From contig JAJPIM010000045.1 of assembly GCA_021324775.1 (NCBI GenBank), forward strand, positions 307,299-371,298: a DNA stretch of 64,000 nt. Reading direction: 5' to 3'. The DNA comes from Gemmatimonadota bacterium. GTDB lineage: Bacteria; Gemmatimonadota; Gemmatimonadetes; Gemmatimonadales; Gemmatimonadaceae. The notes beneath the pieces were generated by a model. That model made no database searches and was not told the DNA's origin. It saw only the letters and a program-made list of their open reading frames with translations. How positions within the stretch are numbered: position 1 is the first letter of the stretch; the number at the start of each line of letters is the position of its first letter. Positions 8,120 through 15,751 of the stretch are shown here, one piece after another. A program made the position numbers and the translations under genes.

Positions 8120-8626
8120 GTGTTCTATCCCGTGGCGGGGGTAGAATCGTGCACGGTTGCGCTCCTGCTCGACGTCGATCCCGTGGCGCTCGTGCGAAAT
8201 CGCCGGGGGCCTGGAGGTGAGGGCGGAGCCCTAGAGCAGTACGTCAATGACCGGCCGTATGTGGCATCGTCGTTCCTGAGCGTTGCGATTGCCGAAGTCT
8301 TCGGAACCGCGATGGCGGGTCGGAGCAAGGATCGGCCGGAACTCGCCAGCACTGCGCTCCCACTAGTTGCCACGATCGCTGCAGTCCCATCCCGCGGGGG
8401 CGAGGCGCTGCTCCGGCAACTCTTCGAACCGCTCGGTTACACGGTCACTCTCACACCATCCCTCCTCGATCCCAGCCAGCCCGACTGGGGGCATAGCCAT
8501 TATTACGCGCTAGAGCTCAGAGCGACGATGTTTCTGCACGAGCTCCTGGCCCACCTCTACGTGCTTGTCCCGGTGCTCGACGACCAAAAGCACTATTGGG
8601 TCGGCCAGGACGAAGTGGAGCCGTAG
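8120..8626 (+). pseudogene. hen1: N-terminal fragment of 3'-terminal RNA ribose 2'-O-methyltransferase Hen1
   Basis: The frame reads HVFYP ... CTVALLLDVDPVALVR ... LEQYVNDRPYVASSF ... LSVAIAEVFGTAMAG and ends VPVLDDQKHYWVGQDEVEP. This matches bacterial Hen1 N-terminal (Hen1_L) domains almost block for block. Two parts are missing. About 40 residues before HVFYP are absent, and an in-frame stop at 8093-8095 blocks any extension. The whole C-terminal methyltransferase domain is absent, because a TAG follows DEVEP. In intact bacterial Hen1 the N-terminal half activates the ligase of its partner Pnkp and the C-terminal half methylates the repaired RNA end. No pnkp is nearby. GTG at 8120 is the only start-like codon, with AAAGGA about 10 bases upstream, so a short product may still be made. 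It is probably decayed. Confidence 0.72.
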
Positions 8627-8710
8627 TCGCGAGCCGCACCTCTCGCTACGGCAGATGCAAACCGCCGTGCTACGACAATCGTGTCGACAGAGCCCCAGCG
8701 CGTGACAGCC

Positions 8711-9097
8711 TCACGGGCCCTGGCGACACACCGCGGCGCCGGTTGCCCGTTTATCAACACCCCTTATCAGCCCCGACACCATCCGCGAGATCTCCTCGAG
8801 TTCCGCCCTGAGACGCGCGTGCATGTTTGTGTCGATGACCTGCCGGCGGTCCGCAATCTCGAGGAGCGGGACACACTCCCACACACTGCCGCGTGCGACC
8901 ACGAAGAAATGTCGTCGATCGGCGGCCGTGAATCGCCCATTTCCTTCCGCGATGTTCGCAGCAATCGACACCGCTGCCCGATTCAACTGATCAGCGAGAA
9001 AGTAGTAACCACGGGGGAACTTACCGGTCGCTGCACAGATCGAAGCGGCAAACCCAACGCTCTTCTGGTAGACGAGAAGCTTCTCGAAGGCAAACAC
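8711..9097 (-). CDS. four-helix-bundle protein (S23 / 23S rRNA intervening-sequence family)
   Basis: A 128-aa member of the S23/bAvd-like four-helix bundle family. The N-terminus FEKLLVYQKSVGFA, then FPRGYYFLADQLNRAA and SIAANIAEGNGR are diagnostic blocks, followed by the helices around SVWECVPLLEIA and ISRMVSGLIRG. The family is found inside 23S rRNA intervening sequences and at many free loci; its molecular role is unresolved. The start is GTG at 9097; an in-frame stop lies a short way upstream and no ATG intervenes. The 100 bases upstream hold an imperfect purine/pyrimidine inverted repeat overlapping repeat copy B. No rRNA or reverse transcriptase is adjacent, so neither the rRNA insert nor a diversity-generating role is supported here. 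Confidence 0.85.
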   Translation of the reverse strand: MFAFEKLLVYQKSVGFAASICAATGKFPRGYYFLADQLNRAAVSIAANIAEGNGRFTAADRRHFFVVARGSVWECVPLLEIADRRQVIDTNMHARLRAELEEISRMVSGLIRGVDKRATGAAVCRQGP

Positions 9098-9197
9098 CGC
9101 CGAAGCTGACCGTGCGCCGTCAGCCCAGCGTCAGACCAGAAAGGAGAAGGGAGAAAGCGGAAAGGAGACCGAAGACAGCGGCCTCGTGGCGCACAGG

Positions 9198-9249
9198 CCA
9201 TCCAGACCGCCCAACCTCAGTATCTCCTTTCCCCTTTCTGTCTCGCTCC
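9198..9249. repeat. dispersed repeat, copy B (52 bp, truncated)
   Basis: Identical to copy A at 49 of 52 positions, then diverges into a second pyrimidine block. It lies 18 bp downstream of the kinase stop codon and about 100 bp upstream of the four-helix-bundle start, reading on the minus strand. It retains the AAAGGAGA-N9-TTG arrangement (TTG at 9214), which opens a 27-codon frame beginning MGGLDG. Confidence 0.85.
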
Positions 9250-9267
9250 TTTCTGTCTTTGCCCCCC

Positions 9268-10710
9268 TTATGGCGCGAGGGTCGGGACAGACACGGAGAA
9301 CGCGGACCCGACGCCGACCTCGCTGTCAACGGCAATCGTGCCACCCAGGAGAGCTACGATTTGCTTCGCGACACTCAGCCCCAAGCCGGCACCCGCCCGA
9401 CGGTTCGCGTGGGACTGATTGGCCTGCCAAAACGCGTCATAGACCCGGTCCAGCATCTCGGGGGCGATGCCCTCGCCCGTATCACGCACCGTGAACCGGA
9501 CCATGGCGTCTTGCGGGCGGACCTCGAGCGAGACCTCACCTTGATCGGTGAACTTGATGGCGTTGGACAGCAGGTTGATCAGCACCTGACGCAGCCGCGT
9601 CGGATCCGTCGACATCCAGCAGGGATCGCGAGGCGTGTCGATGACGAACCGCAGCCCCTTGGCCGAGGCCGCCGGCGCCAGTACATCAGCGGATTCGCGC
9701 GCTAAGGCGCACGCATCAGTGGTCTCCCGGTACACGGTCTCCTTGCCCGCCTCCACGCGAGACAAGGTCAGCACGTTCTCGATGAGGGAGACAAGGTGAC
9801 GGGCATTGGTCCGTACACGACCGAGGTGCATCCGCTGAGCATCATTGAGCGGCCCAGAGACCTCGGCCGCGATCAGCTCGGTGTAGCCAATGATCGCATT
9901 GATGGGAGTTCGCAACTCATGACTCATCACCGCGAGAAATGCGGACTTGGCCTGGTTGGCCGATTCGGCCTCGACTCGCGCGACCTGCGCTTCTTCCACC
10001 AAGGCCTGCATCTGCGCATTCCTCTCTTCCAATTCTTCAGCGAGCGATTGCGCTTCTTCGTGCTGCTGTTCGAGCTCTGATGCTTGTTCTTCCAGCTGTT
10101 TGGCGCTCTCCTCGAGTGCACGATTGAGTTCCGCCAGCGCCTCCGCGTGCCCCTCGGCCGCGCGCCGGGCCGCTTCCTCTGCGGCGATCTGTTGGCTATA
10201 GGCGAGCAGGTGTTCCTGGGCTTTTTTTCGCTCCGTGAGGTCACGGGTGACCTTGGCGAACCCTACGACCTGACGCGCCTCATCGTACAACGGGGTAATG
10301 ATGACGTTCGCCCAGAAGAGCGTCCCATCCTTCCGCACCCGCCACCCTTCATCCTCGAAGCGTCCGTGAACGCGGGCTTGTGCCAGCTCTTGGGCAGGCT
10401 TGTCCTTCTCGCTGAGTGGGTAGAAGACCGAGAAGTGCCGGCCGATGATCTCGTGCGGCTCATACCCCTTGAGACGCCGCGCACCCTCGTTCCACGTGAC
10501 GACGTGGCCGTCGGGATCGAGCGCAAAAATCGCGTAGTCCGCGACACTCAGGACGAGCAGCCGATATAACGCGGCGTCGTCGCGAGGGGCGGGCAGTGGT
10601 GCGTGAGCCGCGCCACCGGGCGGCCGAGCGGGCGGGCGAGCATCTGGCACGAGTAGTACTCCCATAGGAGGCGCCCAGTCTGGCACCGTGCGGCCATCCA
10701 GACCGCCCAA
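9268..10710 (-). CDS. PAS domain sensor histidine kinase
   Basis: A 480-aa cytoplasmic sensor kinase without membrane segments. A PAS domain covers about residues 48-160 (YAIFALDPDGHVVTWNEGA; GWRVRKDGTLFWANV). A long coiled coil runs from about 165 to 250, rich in E and Q. The HisKA box KSAFLAVMSHELRTP holds the phospho-accepting His264. The HATPase domain follows with LINLLSNAIKF (N box), RDTGEGIAPE (G1) and GAGLGLSVAKQIV (G2). No receiver domain or cognate response regulator is present. The likely start is TTG at 10710, nine bases after AAAGGAG; both lie inside repeat copy C. An ATG 45 bases further in is the alternative. Its neighbour upstream is the XRE regulator, suggesting shared transcription. 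Confidence 0.9.
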   Translation of the reverse strand: MGGLDGRTVPDWAPPMGVLLVPDARPPARPPGGAAHAPLPAPRDDAALYRLLVLSVADYAIFALDPDGHVVTWNEGARRLKGYEPHEIIGRHFSVFYPLSEKDKPAQELAQARVHGRFEDEGWRVRKDGTLFWANVIITPLYDEARQVVGFAKVTRDLTERKKAQEHLLAYSQQIAAEEAARRAAEGHAEALAELNRALEESAKQLEEQASELEQQHEEAQSLAEELEERNAQMQALVEEAQVARVEAESANQAKSAFLAVMSHELRTPINAIIGYTELIAAEVSGPLNDAQRMHLGRVRTNARHLVSLIENVLTLSRVEAGKETVYRETTDACALARESADVLAPAASAKGLRFVIDTPRDPCWMSTDPTRLRQVLINLLSNAIKFTDQGEVSLEVRPQDAMVRFTVRDTGEGIAPEMLDRVYDAFWQANQSHANRRAGAGLGLSVAKQIVALLGGTIAVDSEVGVGSAFSVSVPTLAP

Positions 10711-10759
10711 CCTCAGTGTCTCCTTTCCCCTCTCTGTGTCGCTCCGGTCAGATGTCCCG
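10694..10759. repeat. dispersed 66-bp repeat, copy C, overlapping a stop and a start codon
   Basis: Matches copy A at 64 of 66 positions. It spans the junction between two minus-strand genes. It encodes the last residues and TGA of the XRE regulator (stop at 10748-10750), then supplies AAAGGAGA and the TTG start (10710) of the histidine kinase. Confidence 0.9.
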
Positions 10760-11341
10760 CCCCTCCGCGCGCAGCACCGTCGTGACGAACGACCACATCG
10801 CCTCGATATCGGCGAGCACGACGTCCAGGACCCGAGTCCTGGGATCTCCCGGCCTGAGGCGGTTGCACGCGCTGTGCACCAGCAGCCGGCCCGCCTCCGC
10901 AGCTTCGTCCGGCGTCAGACCCGCCTGCTCCAGTCGCGCCACGTAGTCGTGGATGACGGCGTACGCCATCGGTGAGATCCGCTGCCCGAGGGCGTCGGGC
11001 GCGCCATACGGGGCCGCGTACCCCGCGGGGTACGGTTGCCGTGGTGCCATCCCTTCCCTGACCGCGGCCGCCCCACGCACCTCCCGCTCGGTGCCGGGCC
11101 AGGACTCGGGGACATCCGCGGCATCCTCCTCGAACAACCACTCCATCGGCACGCGAAGCGCCGCCGCCAGACGCCGAACCACGTGCGGGTCCTTCGGACG
11201 CACCCCGCTGTTTTCCCAGCGGCTCACGGTGTTCCGCTCGACGCCCACGGCGATCGCGAGGTCGCCCTGCGTGAGGCGCGCGCCTCCCGGGGTTCGTACC
11301 CGTTGCCGAGCCTCACGTACGCGGTCGCCAAACATCGTCAC
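10748..11341 (-). CDS. XRE-family transcriptional regulator
   Basis: A 197-aa protein with an N-terminal Cro/C1 helix-turn-helix (about residues 8-65: LTQGDLAIAVGVERNTVSRWE ... LAAALRVPMEWLF, shown in parts). An Ala/Pro/Tyr-rich linker follows, then a C-terminal helical domain (AVIHDYVARLEQAGL; DEAAEAGRLLVHSAC) that probably dimerises or senses a signal. The start is GTG at 11341 or ATG at 11335, with little Shine-Dalgarno for either. It lies 24 bp after the acidic-tail gene and 37 bp before the kinase on the same strand. The last codons are supplied by repeat copy C, so its C-terminus may have been altered by the repeat. Target operators were not identified. Confidence 0.85.
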   Translation of the reverse strand: MTMFGDRVREARQRVRTPGGARLTQGDLAIAVGVERNTVSRWENSGVRPKDPHVVRRLAAALRVPMEWLFEEDAADVPESWPGTEREVRGAAAVREGMAPRQPYPAGYAAPYGAPDALGQRISPMAYAVIHDYVARLEQAGLTPDEAAEAGRLLVHSACNRLRPGDPRTRVLDVVLADIEAMWSFVTTVLRAEGRDI

Positions 11342-11365
11342 GCCCGGGCCGCCCCCGGTCTGTCG

Positions 11366-11878
11366 CTAGTCATTCTCGTAGTCCGGCCGCCCGGGCGCAC
11401 GGTCGTCGTCATCATCGTTGTCGTACTCGTCATCGAGGTCCATGAGATCATCGTCGAGGTCGTCGTCGAGATCCTCATCGTCATCATCGAAGTCGTCGTC
11501 ATCATCCTCGTCGTCTTCGTCGTCGTCCAGATCGTCCAGATCATCGTCCTCGTCGTCCTCGTCATCGTCGAGGTCGTCGTCCAGATCGTCGGCGTCTTCG
11601 TCCTCGGGGTCCGCATCGGCAGGACGCTGAGGGGCCAACCCCATGGGCCAACCGAGACCCCCGCCGGACAGGCCAGCGACCGGGACCGCCGCCAGACCAC
11701 GCCCGAAACCAGCCCCCCCACGACCCGGCATCCCCGCCATGACCCCTGCACCCGGCACTCCACCCTGCACCGCATCCTGCACTTCACCCCGCAGCACATC
11801 CCGCGATGCCGCATCCGCGACACTCACGCCACCCGCCCGTGGCGCGCCCGTCGCCGGCGCGTCGAACAGGTCCGACAT
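11366..11878 (-). CDS. protein with a 70-residue Asp/Glu-only tail
   Basis: A 170-aa protein of unknown function. ATG at 11878 with GGAG 10 bases upstream is preferred over an upstream in-frame start at 11971. Residues 1-40 are Ala-rich, about 45-85 are Gly-rich (GVPGAGVMAG; GRGGAGFGRG), and about 88-159 are almost pure Asp and Glu. The tail is written with mixed GAC, GAT and GAG codons, so it is not a simple trinucleotide repeat at the DNA level and appears selected. The antisense strand of the tail gives a poly-Ser frame that is a shadow. Acidic tails of this kind occur in DNA mimics, histone-like chaperones and calcium binders; none can be chosen here. It is first in a possible acidic-XRE-kinase operon. 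Confidence 0.75.
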   Translation of the reverse strand: MSDLFDAPATGAPRAGGVSVADAASRDVLRGEVQDAVQGGVPGAGVMAGMPGRGGAGFGRGLAAVPVAGLSGGGLGWPMGLAPQRPADADPEDEDADDLDDDLDDDEDDEDDDLDDLDDDEDDEDDDDDFDDDDEDLDDDLDDDLMDLDDEYDNDDDDDRAPGRPDYEND

Positions 11879-12110
11879 AGCAGAGCTCTCCGTTACAGAA
11901 AATGAATGGTGAGAAAACCCACGAAACATCGAGGACGTAGCGAAGCCGTCACGCACCGCCAGTGACCGCAAGACGGGCGCCGTACGCCAGGCTCGGCCCG
12001 GCGGAGCGCGGCGAGGTCACTTCAGCCTGGTGCGTACCACCGGACGTCCGCAAAGATCCGGCCGTGATGGGAGGGATGAGTTGGTGTGGAGGGGATGTGA
12101 AGTGAACGCG

Positions 12111-13946
12111 TCAGAGCGACGCGCGTTCTCGCTTGGCTTCCCGCGACAGTTTCTTGCGATCGTTCACGCTCAGATACCGCTTCCGCAGCCGGATCGACCG
12201 CGGCGTGACTTCGATCAACTCATCATCTTCGATATACTCTAGCGCGCCCTCCAACGTCAACTCCCGCGGCGGCTCCAGTTGGATGTTATCGTCGGTGGCC
12301 TTGGACCGCATGTTCGTCAGCTTCTTTTCCTTCGTGGGATTGACGTCCATGTCCCCGGGCCGGGCGCTCTCCCCGATGATCATTCCCTCATACACCAGCG
12401 TCCCCGGCGCCACGAACAGGGTCCCGCGCTCGGACAGATTGGCCAATGCGAATGCGACGACCGTGCCACCCTCCATGGACACGAGGGTCCCCCGGGACCG
12501 CCCCGCCAGCGCGCCGGCCCAGGGCCCATATTCGAGGAACCGATGGTGGAGGATCCCGGTACCCCGGGTATCGGTCAGGAACTCCGACCGGTAGCCGAAC
12601 AGCCCGCGAGCCGGGATCCGGTACAGTAGCCGCACCAGCCCCTGGCCCGGGTTCTTCATCTCCAGCATCTCCGCCCGCCGGCCCCCCAGCTTCTCGATCA
12701 CGGCACCCAGGAACTCCTCGGGCACGTCGATCGACAACTCCTCATAGGGCTCGAGCCGCTCCCCCCCGGCACCTCGCTTGGTGATGACCCGGGGACGGGA
12801 GACCTGAAACTCATACCCCTCCCGCCGCATGGTCTCCATCAGGATCGAGAGATGCAGCTCGCCACGGCCCGAGACGGTCCATGTGTCCGTGGAGTCGGTG
12901 TCCGCCACCCGGAGCGCCACGTTTCGCTCGAGTTCGCGATAAAGCCGCTCCCGCACCTGCCGGGATGTCACGAACTTCCCGTCTCGCCCCGCGAATGGGG
13001 AATTGTTCACGAGGAAATCCACCGAGATCGTCGGCTCCTCGACCGCGATCCCCTCGAGGCGCTCCGCGTGCTCCAGGTCCGTCAGCGTGAGGCCGATCTC
13101 GACCCCCTCCAGCCCGGCGAGCGCGACGATTTCCCCCGCCTCGGCCGACGGTACTTCGACGCGCTCGAGCCCTTCGAATATGTAGAGCTTCGTGACCCGG
13201 GAGCGCTCCGACGGCTGCGTAGGATCCAGCGGCAGCAGCGCCACCTGGTCACCCACGTGCGCCGTACCCCGCTCGATCCGGCCGATCGCGAGGCGCCCGA
13301 GATACGGCGAATGGTCGATCGTGGACACGAGCATCTGGAACGGCTCCGCCTCGTTGCCGGTCGGCGGGGGCACGTGCTCGATGATCGCGTCGAACAGCGG
13401 CGCAAGGTCCGTCGCGGGCACGTCGAGATCCATCGTCGCCACACCCTCGCGCGCCGACGCGTACACGACCGGTGCATCGAGCTGCGCCGCATCCGCCTCC
13501 AGCTCGATGAACAGATCGAGCACCTCGTCGTGAACGCGCATCGGATCCGCGCCGGGACGGTCGATCTTGTTGATCACGACGATCGGTGTGCGGCCAAGCG
13601 CGAGCGCCTTGCGCAACACGAACCGCGTCTGCGGCATCGGGCCATCGAATGCGTCCACCACCAGCAGCACGCCGTGCACCATCCGCAGGATCCGCTCGAC
13701 CTCGCCGCCGAAATCCGCGTGCCCCGGGGTATCGACGATATTGATCTTCGTGCCGTGCCACCGGACCGACGTATTCTTGGCCAGAATCGTAATGCCCCGC
13801 TCCCGTTCGAGCGGGTTGGAATCCATGACACGATCTTCCACCACCTGATTCTCCCGGAATGCGCCGGCCTGACGCAGCATCTTGTCGACGAGCGTCGTTT
13901 TGCCGTGGTCGACGTGCGCAATGATCGCGACATTCCGGATTTGCAT
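12111..13946 (-). CDS. typA: translational GTPase TypA/BipA
   Basis: A 611-aa ribosome-associated GTPase of the elongation factor family, usual length. G1 is AHVDHGKTT, the switch I region has [14 protein letters not shown]3 is DTPGHADF and G4 is NKIDRP. Domain II and the EF-G-like domains III and V follow, with the BipA-specific C-terminal domain ending in [17 protein letters not shown]. It assists 50S assembly, stress and cold adaptation in other bacteria. There is no Shine-Dalgarno before the ATG; instead TATATT ends 8 bases upstream, suggesting a leaderless transcript. It is divergent from the TMTC-like gene. Confidence 0.98.
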   Translation of the reverse strand: MQIRNVAIIAHVDHGKTTLVDKMLRQAGAFRENQVVEDRVMDSNPLERERGITILAKNTSVRWHGTKINIVDTPGHADFGGEVERILRMVHGVLLVVDAFDGPMPQTRFVLRKALALGRTPIVVINKIDRPGADPMRVHDEVLDLFIELEADAAQLDAPVVYASAREGVATMDLDVPATDLAPLFDAIIEHVPPPTGNEAEPFQMLVSTIDHSPYLGRLAIGRIERGTAHVGDQVALLPLDPTQPSERSRVTKLYIFEGLERVEVPSAEAGEIVALAGLEGVEIGLTLTDLEHAERLEGIAVEEPTISVDFLVNNSPFAGRDGKFVTSRQVRERLYRELERNVALRVADTDSTDTWTVSGRGELHLSILMETMRREGYEFQVSRPRVITKRGAGGERLEPYEELSIDVPEEFLGAVIEKLGGRRAEMLEMKNPGQGLVRLLYRIPARGLFGYRSEFLTDTRGTGILHHRFLEYGPWAGALAGRSRGTLVSMEGGTVVAFALANLSERGTLFVAPGTLVYEGMIIGESARPGDMDVNPTKEKKLTNMRSKATDDNIQLEPPRELTLEGALEYIEDDELIEVTPRSIRLRKRYLSVNDRKKLSREAKRERASL

Positions 13947-13954
13947 AGGCGCGA

Positions 13955-13960
13955 AATATA
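13955..13960 (-). promoter_or_regulatory. putative -10 element of typA (leaderless start)
   Basis: On the minus strand TATATT is followed by eight bases and then the typA ATG. A transcript starting about 6-8 bases after the -10 would begin at or next to the start codon, and no ribosome-binding site is visible. The -35 side is weak. Confidence 0.45.
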
Positions 13961-14005
13961 GCCGACCCCAGTGACGTAGACGTCAATCGTGCGTTATTCG
14001 TGACC

Positions 14006-15721
14006 ATGCCTTCGCACTCGTCCGCCGCGAGCAGCGCCGAGCCAACCAGCACCTGGTGGGCCTGGTGCGCACCCGCACTCCTCGCGATCGCCGTGTACAT
14101 CCCGTCACTGCGGAACCAGTTCGCGTACGACGACGATGTGATTGTCGTCACCAACACCCGCATTCATCACTGGTCGACACTCGCGTCTGCACTGCGCGTC
14201 CCCTACTGGTACACCAGTGGGCATCTGTACCGGCCGCTGACGACGCTCTCACTGGCCATCGACTGGATGCGGGGCGGCGGCTCTCCGGTGCCCTTCCACG
14301 CCGCCAACATCCTGTGGAACGCGCTGGTCGTTGCGCTCGTCGCGCGATTGGCGCTGCAGTGGTGGACCCCCGTCGCCGCGCTCGCGGCCGGCGTGTGGTT
14401 TGCGATCCATCCCGTGCACGTGGAAGCGGTCGCCAACGTGGTGGGACGCTCGGAGCTGCTCTGCGCGGCCGCGCTGCTGGCGGTGGCGATCGTCGCGCTT
14501 CGCGGCACCACGATGCCCGATCCTGGATCGCCGGCGGAGGCGGAGACCGGGACCACGAACCGCCCACCGGCGCACACAGGACGCCTCGTCGTCATCGGCA
14601 TCCTCTCCGCCGCAGCCATGGCATCGAAGGAGATCGGGATCGCCGCACCGATCGTCGTGTGGGCCGCAAGCTGGCTCGCGTGCAATGCCGGCCGCAGTGA
14701 CACCGAGCGTCACGGCGCGCGCCGGGCGGCGTGGCGCGCCACCACGGCCGCATCGCTCGGTGTGGTGCTCGTCCTCGCGGTCCGGATATCGGTCCTGGGA
14801 CGACTCGCCGGCGATGACCCGCATCCGGCTTTCGGCGCAATATCGGCAGGCCACGCGGTGCTGCTCGCCCTCGCATCGCTGCCGCGCGCCGTCGGCCTCG
14901 TCCTCGCGCCGCAGCTCCCGCGCAACGACTACTCGCCGAGCGACGCCGCCCTGGCTCATCTCGACGCCGGACTCATTATGTGCGGCATCGCCCTCGTCGC
15001 CGGAGCGATTGCCGCTGTCGCACTGCACGCGCGCCGGCCCGGTCCCTGGACGTTCGTCATCATCTTCGCCACCGCCACGCTGGCGCCCGTCTCGAACCTC
15101 GTGATCCATACCGGCGTCGTGATCGCGGAGCGGACGATGTATTCGCCGAGTGTCGCGTATGCGCTCGCGATGGGTGTGGCCACCGCAGCTCTGTGGCAGC
15201 AACGGGCGAGGTTCCCGCTGGCGCTCGCGGGTGCCGTCGCCGCCGTGGCGATCTTCTTCACCGAGACCAGCATCCCGGCGTGGCACGACACGCACGCCGC
15301 CGTCGCCGCGATGCGCAATCGCGCGCCCGACAGCTATCGTGGCTACTACTTGCTGGCTGGCCAGGAAGCCGAGTCCGGACGCACGGCGGCGGCACACAAG
15401 GATTACCGCGCCGCGATCGACCGCTTCTCCCACGATCCGATGCTGCTCTACCACGGCGCCATCGACGCCCTCCGATCCGGCGACACGGCGACCGCGGCTC
15501 GATGGCTGGCCGGCTCCGTGGGCGCCGATTCCAATTTCGTGCGCGCGCGCACCGCGCTCATCATGCTCGAGTTGCACCACGGCGACAGCACCGCCGCTCG
15601 CGCGCTGCTCGTCGATGGACTCCGGCTCGATCCGGGAGAGCGCATGTGGCGCACCATGCTCGGCAACATGGCGCCCGCTCCGGCGGCACCGCCGGCACCA
15701 CCGGCGCCACCGCAGCCGTGA
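14006..15721 (+). CDS. TMTC-like polytopic membrane protein with C-terminal TPR region (paralogue 1)
   Basis: A 571-aa protein. A short N-tail is followed by many transmembrane helices to about residue 420, then a soluble helical region resembling tetratricopeptide repeats (about 430-555) and a Pro/Ala tail. The early segment VYIPSLRNQFAYDDD and the following GHLYRPLTTLS resemble the GT-C fold of TMTC-type protein O-mannosyltransferases and bacterial TPR membrane proteins, with acidic residues in the first loop as expected for a polyprenyl-sugar enzyme. Other shared landmarks are AIHPVHVEAVANVVGRSELL and MASKEIGI. ATG at 14006 is preferred to GTG at 14000. A second copy of the same architecture follows after 30 bp. 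The substrate is unknown. Confidence 0.75.
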   Translation: MPSHSSAASSAEPTSTWWAWCAPALLAIAVYIPSLRNQFAYDDDVIVVTNTRIHHWSTLASALRVPYWYTSGHLYRPLTTLSLAIDWMRGGGSPVPFHAANILWNALVVALVARLALQWWTPVAALAAGVWFAIHPVHVEAVANVVGRSELLCAAALLAVAIVALRGTTMPDPGSPAEAETGTTNRPPAHTGRLVVIGILSAAAMASKEIGIAAPIVVWAASWLACNAGRSDTERHGARRAAWRATTAASLGVVLVLAVRISVLGRLAGDDPHPAFGAISAGHAVLLALASLPRAVGLVLAPQLPRNDYSPSDAALAHLDAGLIMCGIALVAGAIAAVALHARRPGPWTFVIIFATATLAPVSNLVIHTGVVIAERTMYSPSVAYALAMGVATAALWQQRARFPLALAGAVAAVAIFFTETSIPAWHDTHAAVAAMRNRAPDSYRGYYLLAGQEAESGRTAAAHKDYRAAIDRFSHDPMLLYHGAIDALRSGDTATAARWLAGSVGADSNFVRARTALIMLELHHGDSTAARALLVDGLRLDPGERMWRTMLGNMAPAPAAPPAPPAPPQP

Positions 15722-15751
15722 CCATGGCTGGACCGCGATGACCGCGCCGTC

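Noticed and set aside
8681..9109. Plus-strand frame over the four-helix-bundle gene
   Set aside because: The minus-strand protein carries clear S23-family blocks; the plus frame does not.
8711..9267. Diversity-generating element or 23S intervening sequence
   Set aside because: No reverse transcriptase, template/variable repeat or rRNA sequence is near the S23-type gene.
11418..11630. Plus-strand poly-Ser frame
   Set aside because: It is the complement of the Asp/Glu tail of the minus-strand gene, so the Ser runs are a shadow.
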